From assembly GCA_009731375.1 (NCBI GenBank), contig BJOX01000364.1, positions 507,515 through 540,266 on the forward strand: a DNA stretch of 32,752 bases, read 5' to 3'. The position numbers and the translations under genes were made by a program. The stretch is from Paulinella micropora (lineage: Eukaryota; Cercozoa; Imbricatea; Euglyphida). Of this stretch, positions 1-14,968 are shown piece by piece (positions within the stretch are counted from its first letter, which is position 1; each line of letters begins with the position of its first letter). The notes beneath the pieces are model-generated. The model saw only the letters and a list, made by a program, of their open reading frames with translations, did no database searches and had not been told where the DNA came from.

Positions 1-185
1 GATATATCATTGAACATACCGGCCCGTCTGGAAGTGTTGGAACTGCCCTTGCGGGGGTGTCATTAGAGCTTATCGTCAATTCTTCGTACTCCCCTCACGG
101 GTGAGACGATGGAGGCGCATGTGCAGAAATGCATCAGCCATTGACAGAGAAGCACTATTATTATTATTATCATTATTATTATTAG
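1..185 (+). repeat. SINE copy 1, 5' truncated by the window edge
   Basis: Positions 7-156 are identical, base for base as far as I can read, to 19931-20080. The copy ends in an (ATT)n tail, as the second copy does. The tRNA-like head of copy 2 is not present because the window starts inside the element. Identity over 150 nt suggests recent mobilisation or recent duplication. Confidence 0.8.
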
Positions 186-194
186 AGAGAGATG

Positions 195-226
<32 letters not shown>

Positions 227-292
227 ATTATAATTATATATACATATACATATATATATATATACACACACATATATATATATAATATGTAT
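186..292. repeat. TA-rich microsatellite
   Basis: Alternating TA, TATG and TACA units, with no coding signal. Confidence 0.9.
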
Positions 293-746
<454 letters not shown>

Positions 747-757
747 AAGGAATAAAT

Positions 758-981
758 CTAGAAAGAAAGAAAGAAAGAAAGAAAGGAAGAAAGGAAGGAA
801 GAAAGAAAGAAAGAAAGAAAGAAGAAAGGAAGAAAGGAAGAAAGGAAGAAAGGAAGAAAGGAAGAAAGGAAGGAAGGAAGAAAGGAAGGAAGGAAGACAG
901 AAAGAAAGAAAGAAAGAAAGGAAAGAAAGCAAGAAAGGAAAGGAAAGGAAAGGAAAGGAAAGGAAAGGAAATAAATAAATA

Positions 982-1033
<52 letters not shown>

Positions 1034-1135
1034 AGGAAAGAAAGAAGGAAAGAAAGAGAAAGAAAGAAAGTAAAAGAGAAAGAAAGAAAAGAGAAAGAAA
1101 GAAAAGAGAAGAAAGAAAAAGAGAAAGAAAGTAAC
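758..1135. repeat. (GAAA)n/(GGAA)n microsatellite
   Basis: Purine tetranucleotide array (GAAA, GGAA, AAAG variants) grading into A-rich purine sequence up to about 1260. It continues the purine strand bias of the preceding (GA)n. Confidence 0.95.
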
Positions 1136-1289
1136 AATGAAAACAGGAAAGAAGGAAGGAGGGAAGAAAATAAAGGAAGATAGAAAGAAGAAGAAAGAGA
1201 GGGCAGAAAGGAACGGAGGTATGAAGGAAGTACAAAAAGCAAGGAAAAAAAACGAAGAAGAAATCAGCGTCCTTCCTTCGACATTGTTT

Positions 1290-1812
1290 CTTATAATCAA
1301 AATTAGCTATAAAGATAGATTCATACACCTGGATGCATCAATAGCTACCAGTTCAACTTTTATATATGTGCCACATTGGTCCGTGCCTTCCCCAAACTTG
1401 AGAGTTCTTGAATTCAAAAAAAAGTCGACAAAATAGCGTAAATTTCGGACGTTTCTTTTTTTTGGCTTTCTTTGTTTCAGGGCAAAGGTTCAAAAAACAG
1501 CAGAGCGAAAAATGGAGGTTGTGAGATTCATGTTTGGCTTTTTGAGTCTCTCGCGAACTCATTGATGGACCGACTTTGAATTCGCCACCCTTCATCATGA
1601 GAGTGAGTGTGCGTAGATAATATAACTTGAGATTCAGCAATCAACATAATCCCTTCTCGTGCCATGTTCAGAAGCCACCAAATTCGACCAACAAGGGCAC
1701 ACCATCGTAATTGAACTTGTGGCTTAGAGACTCCATATTTCCCCTATCCTGTTACTGACTCACTTATCATCGCTCACTCACTCACTCATCATTCACAACA
1801 CTCACTCGCTCA
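1290..1812. other. Unique intergenic sequence
   Basis: Non-repetitive, mildly AT-rich sequence between two microsatellite blocks. I see no ORF with family resemblance. It ends in short degenerate CACTCACT repeats. Confidence 0.6.
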
Positions 1813-2637
1813 TTTTCTTCTTCTTCTTCTTCTTCTTCTTCTTCTTCTTCTTCTTCTTCTTCTTCTTCTTCTTCTTCTTCTTCTTCTTCTTCTTCTTCTT
1901 CTTCTTCTTCTTCTTCTTCTTCTTCTTCTTCTTCTTCTTCTTCTTCTTCTTCTTCTTCTCCTTCTTCTTCTTCTTTTTCTTCTTCCTCTTCTTCTTCTTC
2001 TTCTTCTCCTCCTTCTCCTCCTCCTCCTCCTTCTCCTTCTCCTTCTTCTTCTTCTTCTTCTTCTTCTTCTTCTTCTTCTTCTTCTTCTTCTTCTTCTTCT
2101 TCTTCTTCTTCTTCTTCTTCTTCTTCTTCTTCTTCTTCTTCTTCGTCTTCTTCTTCTTTGCCTTTGCCTTTGATTTAATGAAGTTACTTTGACAAGTGAC
2201 CTCTGGTCATCCATACAAATCATATAAATTCTTCTTCTTTTCTTCTTCTTCTTCTTCTTCTTCTTCTTCTTCTTCTTCTTCTTCTTCTTCTTCTTCTTCT
2301 TCTTCTCCTCCTCCTCCTCCTTCGCCTCCTTCTCCTCCTCCTCCTCCTCCTTCTCCTTCTCCTTCTCCTTCTCATTCTCGTCCTCCTCCTCCTCCTTCTT
2401 CTTCTTCTTCTTCTTCTTCTTCTTCTTCTTCTTCTTCTTCTTCTTCTTCCTCTTCCTCTTCCTCTTCCTCCTCCTCCTCCTCCTCCTTCTTCTTCTTCTT
2501 CGTCTTCTTCGTCTTCTTCGTCTTCTTCTTCTTCTTCTCCTTCTTCTTCTTCTTCTTCTTCTTCTTCTTCTTCTTCTTCTTCTTCTTCTTCTTCTTCTTC
2601 TTGTTCTTCTTCTCGTTCTTCTTCTCGTTCTTCTTCT

Positions 2638-2684
<47 letters not shown>

Positions 2685-2758
2685 TTCTTCTTCTGCTTCT
2701 TCTTCTTCTTCTTCTTCTTCTTCGTCGTCGTCGTCGTCTTCTTCTTCTTCTTCTTCTT

Positions 2759-2791
<33 letters not shown>

Positions 2792-2936
2792 CTTACTCTT
2801 ACTCTTACTCTTACTCTTACTCTTCTTCTTCTTCTTCTTCTTCTTCTTCTTCTTCTTCTTCTTCTTCTTCTTCTTCTTCTTCGTCTTCTTCTTCTTCTTC
2901 TTCTTCTTCTTCTTCTTCTTCTTCTTCTTCTTCTGC
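1813..2936. repeat. Giant (CTT)n/(CCT)n microsatellite
   Basis: About 1.1 kb of CTT triplets with CTC, CCT and CGT interruptions. A unique spacer at 2172-2228 splits it, and a hexamer sub-array (CTTACT) lies near 2787-2821. Poly-Arg, poly-Phe, poly-Lys and poly-Ser reading frames across it are artefacts. It lies just upstream of the putative first exon of the large gene. Confidence 0.95.
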
Positions 2937-2993
2937 ATTTATTCGCTCGTCTATGTGTGTGCGCGATATGTGGGCAGCCGGTCGCAATCACAC

Positions 2994-3038
2994 ATGGAAG
3001 AGGGACACCAGGAAAGTCCTGACGTGGAAGAAGATGAG
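2994..3038 (+). CDS. Putative first coding exon
   Basis: Starts with ATG and encodes a 15-residue acidic peptide, [15 protein letters not shown]. It ends at GAG followed by a GTAAAA donor, in phase 0. It sits right after the giant (CTT)n block, so the promoter would lie in or before that block. The next well-supported exon (6514) also enters in phase 0. Confidence 0.5.
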
Positions 3039-3063
3039 GTAAAACTGTGTGTGTGTGTGTGTG

Positions 3064-3138
<75 letters not shown>

Positions 3139-3317
3139 GATCTCCCTCCCTCTCTCCCTCTTCTGTCTTCTCTTTCTTCTCTTCTTTTTCTTCTCTCTCC
3201 TCTCTTCTCTCTCTCTCTCTCTCTCTCTCGCTCTCTCTCTTTCTTTCTCTCTCTCTCTCTCTCTCTCTCGTTTTGTTGTTGTTGTTGTTGTTGTTGTTCC
3301 TTCCTTGCTTTCGTCAT

Positions 3318-3349
<32 letters not shown>

Positions 3350-3382
3350 ATCTATCTAATCTATCTATCTATCTTATCTATC

Positions 3383-3435
<53 letters not shown>

Positions 3436-4380
3436 CCGGGAGGGCGTCCCTCCCCTCATGCTAGAAAAATTGGTCGAGGGGGCGGAACATTGGCGATGAA
3501 GACCAACCCTCCTAGAGCAAACTGCACCACATGCCCGTTGGCTATCTCGCAAGGCTGCACCATGGGTGGCTGTGGCGTTGGGTGTTTCCTTAGAGCTCTC
3601 CCATAAAAAGTACTTACCCTGCACTTTGTGTTTGGTAAGTGGACCCCCGCTGCGGAAGAGCCAGGAAGGCGAAGGCAGGCCTGAGCCGAGGATGCCTCCT
3701 GGTAGGACGGCTATGGCCTTTTGGCTATGCGACGCTCCTACATAAACAATCTATCTATCTATCTATCTATCTATCTACCTACCTACCTACCACCCTACTT
3801 ATCTAAAGCTGACGATGTCTTTCTGTTCATCTTTATTTTCTCCATCTCTCGAGTTATGTACATTTGCAGTGTGTTTTTGCCTCTACGCGAAGACCAAGAG
3901 AGGGAGGGAGATGTTGTCTTGTGTACCATGCAAGTCCTGAGCACGCCGATTGTTTCTACTTGCCTTGTTACCACACGCTTCTTGCCCTCTCTNNNNNNNN
4001 NNNNNNNNNNNNNNNNNNNNNNNNNNNNNNNNNNNNNNNNNNNNNNNNNNNNNNNNNNNNNNNNNNNNNNNNNNNNNNNNNNNNNNNNNNNNNNNNNNNN
4101 NNNNNNNNNNNNNNNNNNNNNNNNNNNNNNNNNNNNNNNNNNNNNNNNNNNNNNNNNNNNNNNNNNNNNNNNNNNNNNNNNNNNNNNNNNNNNNNNNNNN
4201 NNNNNNNNNNTCCCATTCCACACACACGCAGATATCTCTTCTCAACTCTCTTATCTCCTTGTTGATATTTTATTTAGTCTATCTGCAAAGAAGCTTCCTT
4301 ATCAGTAATGGAGCGCATCGCGCAAGTAAGTACATGCCTCTATGCCCCGCTTTTGGTTCTACCTGGTATACAGGCAGCAC

Positions 4381-4467
<87 letters not shown>

Positions 4468-4892
4468 GAAATAGATAAGCAATTTACCTTTGGTCAGCAT
4501 ACATACGTACGACACCTGATCGATAACCAAACCGGAGAAGGATTAGTCTGGTTCCTGTGAGCTTATTGCACATTGACACGCGGTGAATTCGTGATCGTAT
4601 CCAGTTTTGGTATCCAGTGTTGGCTGAGTCTATGTGTATGTGCATGTTGATGCAGATGCGCAAACAAACAGACGCTATCCTAGGTCTTGGAGATGAGGTC
4701 TCAGCAGCTGCCTCCGTGTGCAGCCTTGCCGCGTGCACACGTTTAGCAAAGCGCCACCTCACCCCGCAACTTGTTTTCCCTTTCGCCCCTTTTTTTCTCC
4801 TTTCATTCATAGATGCTTTATTTTTAAATAGGGTGAGGAAAGCGACCAACATGAAGATAAGATAGAGGTACCTTCTCGATACTCCCCCTTCG

Positions 4893-4929
<37 letters not shown>

Positions 4930-5362
4930 NNNNNNNNNNTACACACAGGCAAACCAACAAAATAAGAGTTGCACACCTTTTTGTGAGAGCTAAATGGTGT
5001 CTGTGGCTTAGGCGGACTCTCATAAAGAGAAAGGACAGTTCACCATGGGCCTCTTCCTGGTCGCTTTTGATTTACCACACATAACAAACACAATTCACGA
5101 TGCGCCTGTTCCTGGTCGCTTTTGATTAAACCACGCATAACGCGGAGTGCCAGGTTATGCTCGTGTTCCATGGACGATTTACATATGGGTACATTTATAC
5201 GTGTATGCCTCATCGTTTGCAGATGTATGTATTTAGGTTGTACGTGAGTGCTGTGTATGTATGCTTAATATATAACGCAATATTGTGTGTATTTCTGATT
5301 GTTCACTCTTATAACTCCACATGGCGAGGTCTGTCTCAAAATGTCTGGCGTCTGTCTGCCTT

Positions 5363-5414
<52 letters not shown>

Positions 5415-5981
5415 CCTATCTCAAGGCCACTTGAGGTGTCACTGACCCTCCCTTGGGCTTGGTTTTTTGAAATGGGTGCCATCTGTCGACAGACAGAGAA
5501 TTAGGGGATGTTGTGGGTGTGCTGGGCCCGTGGTGGGGTGCCTTATGTGTGCCTAGCCATACGCCTATAAGTCACATGCCGAAATAGCGACGGGAAGCAC
5601 AATCCTGTTCCCTCAGGGTGCCCTTTCTCGCTTGTTGAGCCCGGAATAAAACCCACAGTGCTCTGTCGGTTTATNNNNNNNNNNNNNNNNNNNNNNNNNN
5701 NNNNNNNNNNNNNNNNNNNNNNNNNNNNNNNNNNNNNNNNNNNNNNNNNNNNNNNNNNNNNNNNNNNNNNNNNNNNNNNNNNNNNNNNNNNNNNNNNNNN
5801 NNNNNNNNNNNNNNNNNNNNNNNNNNNNNNNNNNNNNNNNNNNNNNNNNNNNNNNNNNNNNNNNNNNNNNNNNNNNNNNNNNNNNNNNNNNNNNNNNNNN
5901 NNNNNNNNNNNNNNNNNNNNNNNNNNNNNNNNNNNNNNNNNNNNNNNNNNNNNNNNNNNNNNNNNNNNNNNNNNNNNNNNN

Positions 5982-6042
<61 letters not shown>

Positions 6043-6748
6043 NNNNNNNNNNNNNNNNNNNNNNNNNNNNNNNNNNNNNNNNNNNNNNNNNNNNNNNNNN
6101 NNNNNNNNNNNNNNNNNNNNNNNNNNNNNNNNNNNNNNNNNNNNNNNNNNNNNNNNNNNNNNNNNNNNNNNNNNNNNNNNNNNNNNNNNNNNNNNNNNNN
6201 NNNNNNNNNNNNNNNNNNNNNNNNNNNNNNNNNNCCCCGCCCCTTTCCTTCCTTTTTAATGCGAAGTGAAGAAAAGAACGGGAAAGATGGTTGTCTGTGT
6301 CGCTGTTGGCCTCTCTTGACTTGCGTGTGTTGCGTCTAGAACCGCCTGCGTCGCTATCTTGGCCAGTGCCGGCGGTGCATGTCCAGGTAATGTGTGTATG
6401 TATGTATATGCACATCACCTTATGTCGACGGGGCATGTAAGCGCTCCCATCCCCGGCCTTACAGGATGTGAACCACCAGAGAGGAAACGACTCAATTGTT
6501 AACATAATTTTAGGAGGAGAAGGCAGCGCAGGAAGCTGCGACACCAGCCCAGGCCACGGGCACATCACCACTCAAACCCGATCAAGTGCATGCAGCTCAA
6601 CCAGACATGGCAAACCAGGCGCCGCACTGCGAGGACAGCGCAGCCACCACCGACATATCATCGTAAAATATTCTCACACTTCCGTATCAAATCTATCTGC
6701 TTAAATTGCTTCTTTTCTTGGCTTGTCACCTCATCCGTGAAACAAAGC

Positions 6749-6780
<32 letters not shown>

Positions 6781-6807
6781 AACGAAATGCACAAATGTAT
6801 GTATAAT

Positions 6808-6865
<58 letters not shown>

Positions 6866-6921
6866 TCATATACATATTCATATACATATACATATCATAT
6901 GCATATACATATACATATACG

Positions 6922-6964
<43 letters not shown>

Positions 6965-8790
6965 GTACATGTACATATACATGTATATATACATATACAT
7001 ACATATACATATGCATATACATATTATATGTAATGTTTCTTTATCTAGAATATATTGTATATGCGTGTGTATTCATCGCATTCGTTGTCTATTCACACAA
7101 AAATACGTATAGATACATATATTTGTACAAAGATATGCATGTATGTATACATATCTATATCTATATATATACATTATATATATATATGTATATATATATA
7201 TATGACGTATGTATGAATGTATGTATGTATGGATCTATATGAAATTTCGTGCATACGGTACATCTTCACACATTTCTTAGTTTTTATGTCCATACACGTT
7301 TTCGTGTCTTGCCCATTCCAAGTCTAATGGTTTCTGTAAGGGCGGCGCGCGCGGTCAGCTTGGCGCAGTCGGTCAAACGGGTACCAGCCAAACACACCTC
7401 CACACATATCAAGTCTGTCGAAAAGAATGTGAACGCTTCTTCGTTCCCGCTTTCATGCTGCCTGTTTGCTTGCCTGCCTTGTCTGTGCCCTGCGGCAGGC
7501 CAAGAAGATGATCCATGCAGACACCACGGTGCAGAGAGAGCTGGGCAGCTTCTTCCGCAAGCCCTGCGGCGCTTCTGCCTCTAACTCCTCATCTGCAGAG
7601 TCGTCTTCGTCCGCCGCGTGTCCCACCGCTTCTCCCTCCTCCGTCAGGCTCAAAAGCAAACACAAAAAGCGCAAAGCGGGGCAAGCCAAACTTCCTTTTG
7701 CCTTGGCTGCTGCTACATCTTCCTCTTGCACTTCACCCCCCGACGCTTCTTCTCTTTCCTCCTCGTTTGCCTCTGCCAGCGCCAGCGCTTCTGTGGAAGC
7801 GCGCGAGCTGGACCAAGCGTCTAGTCAGGCAGCTGCCGCTTCCCAGTTGTCGCCAGAGCTGGTGCAGCGTGCGCTGGCCCCAACGCAGCAACAAGGCGAC
7901 CCGCGCTCAGCAGAGACTGGCCAGACGCGCGACACATCGACGCCAACCGACGAGCAAGAGGAGCAGACCGCAGAGAAGACCCAGCGTAACGACTCGGAGC
8001 CAACACCGAGTGAGGATGCAGAGTGTCCTCGGCAGGAAAGCGGCTCAGAGGACGTGGACAAGAAGACAGAATACGAAGAAAAAAAGGAAGATCCCTTGAA
8101 GAAAGCCAACCTTACGGTCAGTCGGGGCGGTTACGTGGTCCAGGCTGTGTTGTTGGGTTGCAAATGCCGGAGCTGCTGCTGGTCTGGTGCTGCGTAGGCC
8201 GAGATCGGCTACGCAGAAGACGAGGACGAGGACGAGGACGAGCAAGCAGCGGGGCCTGCAACACAACGCAGTCGCAAAGTGGATAGAGACGAAGATGAAG
8301 AGGGAAAAGATGAGGATGCAGGCGAAGACGACGAAGAAGACGAGAATGGAGGCGAAGGTGAAGAGGAAGGAGGCGAGGATGAAGGCAAAAATAAAGACGA
8401 GAAGGAAGAGCAGGAAGAAGACCAGGAAGAAGACGATGAGGAGGAGGACGAGAGAAGACGGAAGAAAAGAAAAGGACGAAAGCTGATGAACGACGAGACA
8501 GAGGATGAGGATGAGGATGAGGAAGAAGCGGGAGGGGAGAATGAGGAGCTGGCGCTGTTGCGCATGATGCAAACGGAGGAGGACGAGGAGGAGGCGAAGC
8601 GCAAGGAGCAAGAGGCAATGGAGGCCGAGGTCAATGTAGGCTTAGTGAATAACGCACACTTGAACATCAAAATTCACTCGAGAACGAGTAACCTGTACAC
8701 AAATCTCTCTCTCTCTATATATATATATATATAAATGTATATATATATATATATATATTTATAATACCCCAACCCCCACCCTCTTCTCGC

Positions 8791-8826
<36 letters not shown>

Positions 8827-9569
8827 TCCACTTGCGCAGGAGCGTGAAGCCGAAGAGAAGGATTTGAACACGACGATGGAGGATAGATTGGGCAGCTTGA
8901 TTGGTCCCCCATGCCACCCGCATATTGCTTCCAATAGGTATACATTGCACAAACTATTAATGGTTCTGATTGTGGGCATATTCCGCAAACAAGGGAAAAT
9001 TGTTCAACAACTCGCCCGACACATCCCCCATCCCCTCACTCGACAACTGTCAGGAACACTAGTAATGATAACAATAAGAGTAATAAAGGTCTCACTAGCT
9101 GACAAGGCAACGCTGACAGAATACAAACATACATACATACATACATACATACATACATACATACATACATACCTTGGTGCAGGCGACCACGCCGACGAGT
9201 CTGAGGGCGAGGGCGAGGGCGGGGAACTGAAGACTGCAGGCGCGGACGACGAGGAGTTCGAGGACGAGGACCTAGCAAGACTGGAACTGGTCATCCTTTT
9301 ACATAGATGCATACATACATACATGCAAACCTATATACAAATACGTACGTGCGTGCATCGTTATAACATTTGATGGATAACTTATGACGTTGAACCAACG
9401 TTTTTCACTTTCTTGTTTATCTGGCTCGTGTGTTCCTTCAAATAATGATTTTGCTTTGTATTGCAGGCAAGCAGCAGAGTAAGCCAGAGAAACAAACAAG
9501 GAGTACTGGATTTCCTCAAGGTCCGGATATCAGCGCTTTAAAGCGTGAGAGCTTGCTAGATAGATAATC

Positions 9570-9635
<66 letters not shown>

Positions 9636-9705
9636 GAAAGTAGATAGGTAGACAGGTCGGTAGGTAGATAGGTAGGTAGGTAGTAGGTAGGTAGGTAGGT
9701 AGATG

Positions 9706-9780
<75 letters not shown>

Positions 9781-10598
9781 GAGATGTCGCAAAGGAATGT
9801 AGTCCTTGCAAAGGAACGCAGTTTCACATCAAACAATAATTTGTGTACTGTGCATGTGTCCGGGATGGGAATCACGGGTAGACTGTGTTCTGGAAAAAGA
9901 AGAGGAGGAAGGACGTTGAAGAAAAAGGCAATCTAGGAATGGAGAGTGGGAGGATAAGGAAGAAGAGAAAGAAAAGGAAGCCGTTAGTCCAAGTGTTTTG
10001 AGCACCGTAAGCTTGCGCAAGCTACAATGATGACATTGTATGAGGCCTAAACCCCCGCAGGGACCTAGCCCGGGCTATGCAACACTGGACGGCTATGATG
10101 GAATGCAGTCACCAATACGGACTAGAGGAAGATTAGTCCAATTTTTGACTGCACAGGAGCGATAAATCGCAAAAGAGCAACGAGCTACGCAGGAGGATAG
10201 CTTGAAGCAAAGGGATTTGGATTGGGGATAGATAGACAGATAGATGGATAGATAGATGAATTCGCTGCATTGGTGAACGCGAGTAGAGATTACGAGAATG
10301 TTGGGGTATATGCACTTGCGAGTCTATCGTTCGAGCCGATAGGTCTAGATTACCAAGCATGTCAAACCCGATAGTAAACTATACATACATGCATACGTAC
10401 CTGCATCATCCAGAAAAATACTACGATAATTAGCTAAACAACAACAAAGTTGGCAATAATTGCTCGAAAATTTGGCGAAGCTGCATTGTGGTTTGTGTGC
10501 ACGTGAGATGATTATCTGTCTTCTCACACCTCTTTTGTCTCTATGTGTGTATGAAATGAGCATGTGTGTGTGTGTGTATGTGTGTGTACGTGTGCGTT

Positions 10599-10642
<44 letters not shown>

Positions 10643-10662
10643 TATTTGTTTATTTATTTCTT

Positions 10663-10701
<39 letters not shown>

Positions 10702-10962
10702 CTATCTCTCTGGACAGCTGGTCAAAGGCCGGACGCAGCGTTTTCGGAAGCCTACGGTGCGGGAGCTGACGCGAGGACTCGTCAACCGCAGCATGGCCGA
10801 CGCGCAACTCAGGTCTCGGCACAGCACACCACGCCGCAACCTCCATGCTATTGTCTGCCATGTGCTGTAGTAAAGAGCGTGATCGCGCGGAGCGCAGACA
10901 AACAGTGGTTTGCATCATACAACCCATTCCGAACTTAAGTGCACAATGTTCCTTACTTACTC

Positions 10963-10994
<32 letters not shown>

Positions 10995-13341
10995 GCTCGC
11001 TTACTTACTTACCTAAATTGGTGTGGTGGCGTTTGGTACAGCCCAAGCTGGGTCGTGCAGCAGAGCGCGCGACAGCGACAGGCGACGCGGAGTTGGAGCT
11101 GGAGCTCGAAGACGAGCGGCCAGAGGAGCAGGAACAGGAGGAGCAGCAGGAGGGGGAGGGCGAGGAGGAGGAAGGGGAGGAGGGGGAGGAGGAAGGGAAG
11201 GGAGAGGAGGAAGAAGGGGAGGAGGAGGAAAAGGAAGGTGGTGCAGCCGTGGCGGAGGAGAGTGGGGTGCCGGAGACAGAAGAAGTCCTCGCAGAGGATG
11301 AGGAGCCTGCCCCAGCCCAGCAGGAGGTGACCGTGCTTCCAATCGATAACGCAATCGGTGTAAGAAAGGAGAACTCCCACGGTTTGCCAGAGGTCATGCG
11401 TCATGCTGCAGTAGCTCCATCTGCTGTGCGTTTTACATGGTTTGATGATTGCGATTTTCAGCGTGGATATGTTGCTGGTACATCCGTGAGAGTTCGTTCA
11501 CTACTCAAGCCATCGTGCGGTCTCTTTGTGCTCACAGAAAAAGCGAAAGATGAGTAAACGGGGGAGACGTGAAGCCGAGGTCAGCACTGCCGCGCCGTCG
11601 ATGTGTTGCTTTGTGTCCACCTTGCTAGCACTGGTGGCATGTGTGTGGCTGGTGCAGCTAAGAAAGCTGGAAGCCAAGATACTGGGCGATCAAGCCACCC
11701 CTGCACCCAAAAAAACCCCATCCGGTCACGGCCGACCTGCTCGTCTCTTCCTAACTTCTTATATCTATCCTTTCTTCGTGTCCAGGCAATCGCAGTGAAC
11801 CCACTGAAATAGTCTTGGAGGTAATTCTTTGCACGCTCACCGTGTTGCCTATCTACCTACTCATATATGCAGCCATCCATCCGAAATATGATTTGTACAA
11901 ATGTGCATTTTGTAAGCGTCTGTGTTATGTTGGTGTGGAATTTCAGGTGGAGGGATGGGACGACAGCTTTCCCTTGCTGGGCAAAGGGAGCCTGACAGCA
12001 CACAAGAAACAGGAGGAAGAGGACTCTGCCTTGGGCTTCTTGCCCGTCTTCAGCAAAGTAATTGCCTCAACCATCTCCCCCACACTCCTCTCACGCGCTT
12101 TCTTTTTTTCTCTCCGTCTGTCTTCTGTCCATTTTCCTTTCACCTCCATCTTGCCAGAGCTGCGTGCTCATATTGCAATATTGAGTGAAGCAAGCGCAAG
12201 GCACAACAGCCAGACAGCTATATATCCGTGCATGCATACATGCATACATGCCTGCATACATATATACGTACATATGTATGTACACACATGTATACGTGCA
12301 TACATGCATACATGTATGCATTCATGCATGCATACATACAGACATACAGACATATAGACATACAGACATAATTATATGTACAAACGTATAATGGCACGCC
12401 TGGGTTGTTCAGGACGTGATCAAGCTGCCTAAGCACAACCCCGAGTTACCTGGTCGGCCCCGTACAGCTGCAACACAGTCGAGCAGAAGACCGAAGAGAA
12501 GAAAGAGGAGGAGGGAAAGCAGAAGAAGAAGAAGAAGAAGAAGAAGAAGAAGAAGAAGAAGAAGAAGAAGAAGAAGAAGAAGAAGAAGAAAAAGAAAAAG
12601 AAAAAGAAAAAGAAAAAGAAAAAGAAGAAGAAGGAGAAGGAGGAGGAGGAGGAGGAGTGGGAGGAGCAAGAGAAGAACAAGAAGAACAAGAAGAAGAACA
12701 AGAAGAAGAAGAAGAAGAAGAAGAAGAAGAAGAAGAAGAAGAAGGAAGAGGAGGAGGAGAGGGTGGGGGGGGGGGGGGGGGNNNNNNNNNNGAAGAAGAA
12801 GAAGGAAGAGGAGGAGGGGGGGGGGGGGGGGGGGGGGAGAAATAAAGTTGAACCAGGGTCACGAGAAGCACTTTAAGGGAGTACTAGCGATGAAGAAAGG
12901 AATGGTAGGAGGTTGGGGCAAAGAATGCCATCGTGCTTGCGTGAAGAAATGCCATTCATTTTACCTCACAGCTGGTGTCTTGTTTTCGTCCTCTTTCTGC
13001 CCAGTGGGTCCAGAGCAAGAAGAAGAGTCGGAGGATGACGGGGAGAAAGAGGCAGACCTGACCGCAAGCCAAGAACAGATGCTAGCGGCGACAGAGCACA
13101 GCGCAGCGGAGCAGCAGTCAGTCAGCACGCCGGGCCAAGACGCGTTGCGCAGACCGCCCGAACCCTATACGTCTACACCGCCTCCCGTCGACGGTCCCCC
13201 ACTCCTGCAACCGAACACTACACACGCTAGCACATGGACATTGTGTGATGAAGCTTGCATACAAGAGGAGGACATGGCGTATTTGAATACGCTGCAAGTG
13301 TGCGTGCTTCAGTGCGTGGAAAAGCGAGCGAGGCAGCGAAC

Positions 13342-13397
<56 letters not shown>

Positions 13398-14933
13398 GAG
13401 AGACGGACGCCAGTCATCTCTAGTAACGTCAACACATCCCCACTTGTGCTTCAGGTGCCCAACCCATGGAAGGTTTTAGTGAGCTGCAACCAAACGGGTC
13501 GGATGAACTGACACAGGAAAACGTATCCAACCTCCCCCTCCCCCCCCCCCCCACACACACACACACACCGGGGCCGTGCTTATGTNNNNNNNNNNGGGGG
13601 GGGGGCAGAACTTGCAGAATTTATGTTCAAAGTATCAAAAGCATGGGCTTTAGTTCACGTCGCTGACTTAAACATGGCCAGCAAACATGGTAAGAGTGTC
13701 GCATTGTTGTTGCTTTGTGATGTAGGCGATGTATTTGTCTCAATCTCAGCAAGAGGCAAGTCAAGGTAGCAAACGTATCACTGTGCCAAGTGCCACGTGC
13801 CAAGTTCTCAACTTTTACGTCTTGAATGACCAGCGAGTTCATCCCATATAAACTGATGTGCAGTTCATACCCACATATTACAAACTTAGGCGAGCGATAG
13901 CATGCCTGATGTGGTGGCAAACATGTAAAATGCTTATATACATACATAGATGCTGCAGTCGCTGCGGTGTCCAGGCTGCGGGAGGGACCCTTGATCCGCG
14001 CGCTGCCCTCGCTGGAGCCGCTGCAGCAGGAGGCGGAGGCAGACGCGGCCGAGTTCGAGGACGTAGGCGGTGACACCGGTCGGCCGGCCCAATTCAGCCA
14101 GACAGGATAGTTAGGATAGTGCGTTGACAGCAGCGGCGGACGGTTGCATACACAGGCAGGCAGAGAGGTAGATAGCTATAGGCTGGTAGGTCGTAGCAGA
14201 GATACATTTTTATTGTATTTTTTATGTATATGTATTAACCCTTACCCTGTTTTGTGGTCTGGCTGTGGATGCGGCGTCCAATTTTGGACATGTGCATTGT
14301 CCACATTTAAGGGTAACAGCGGTAATTTCGTGGGCTCAAAATGACTGTACTACGTCCAAAATTGGAGGCAGTGACCAATATTGGACGCACAGGGTAAGGG
14401 TTTTTCAGCATTACTATTTTCAAATTTCTTATTACATATTACAATTACTATTGTTATTATTGCTTTTGATAGTGATGTAAGTTTTGTCTTTGGTGTGTGT
14501 TGGGTAGAGGAGGCAGCTTTTCAGAAGAGCGCGGCAGAGGGGCAGGAGCAGCAGGCGGAGGAGGATGTGGAGGGCTCACAGCAGGAAGTGCAGGCCTGGC
14601 TACAACGCATGGCACAAGATGCTACCCAGGTGGTGCATAGTATTCGATCAGGCAGGAATACCCAGCTTCTAGACAACTTTACTATATTTTACAAGTATTG
14701 CATTGGGTCTCTTTTGCACGTCTGCGCTCGGCATGGTTATTCTATCTCACAAGATGGTGTGTTTCATCGTGCAAGCATGTTTGTGTTGTTGTTGGCAGGA
14801 GGACGCAGGGGGTGTGGACAGTTTGCTGGACATGGAGGAGTTTCTGGCGGACCTGCCGCCACCCGTGTCCCAGACCGCCCCGCGCTCTTCCCCTTCTTCT
14901 TCTTCTTCTTCTTCTTCTTCTTCTTCTTCTTCT

Positions 14934-14968
<35 letters not shown>

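Noticed and set aside
1810-3359. Poly-Arg, poly-Lys, poly-Phe and poly-Ser ORFs near 390 codons
   Set aside because: These are simple translations of (CTT)n. Only the short exon at 2994 within this span has coding character and a splice donor.
3721-4390. ORFs of 80-195 codons across the first large gap
   Set aside because: Most residues are unknown because the frames cross an N run.
8938-8945. Strong-looking donor AG/GTATAC as the end of the 8840 exon
   Set aside because: It would leave phase 2, and the next exon would then run into a TGA within seven codons.
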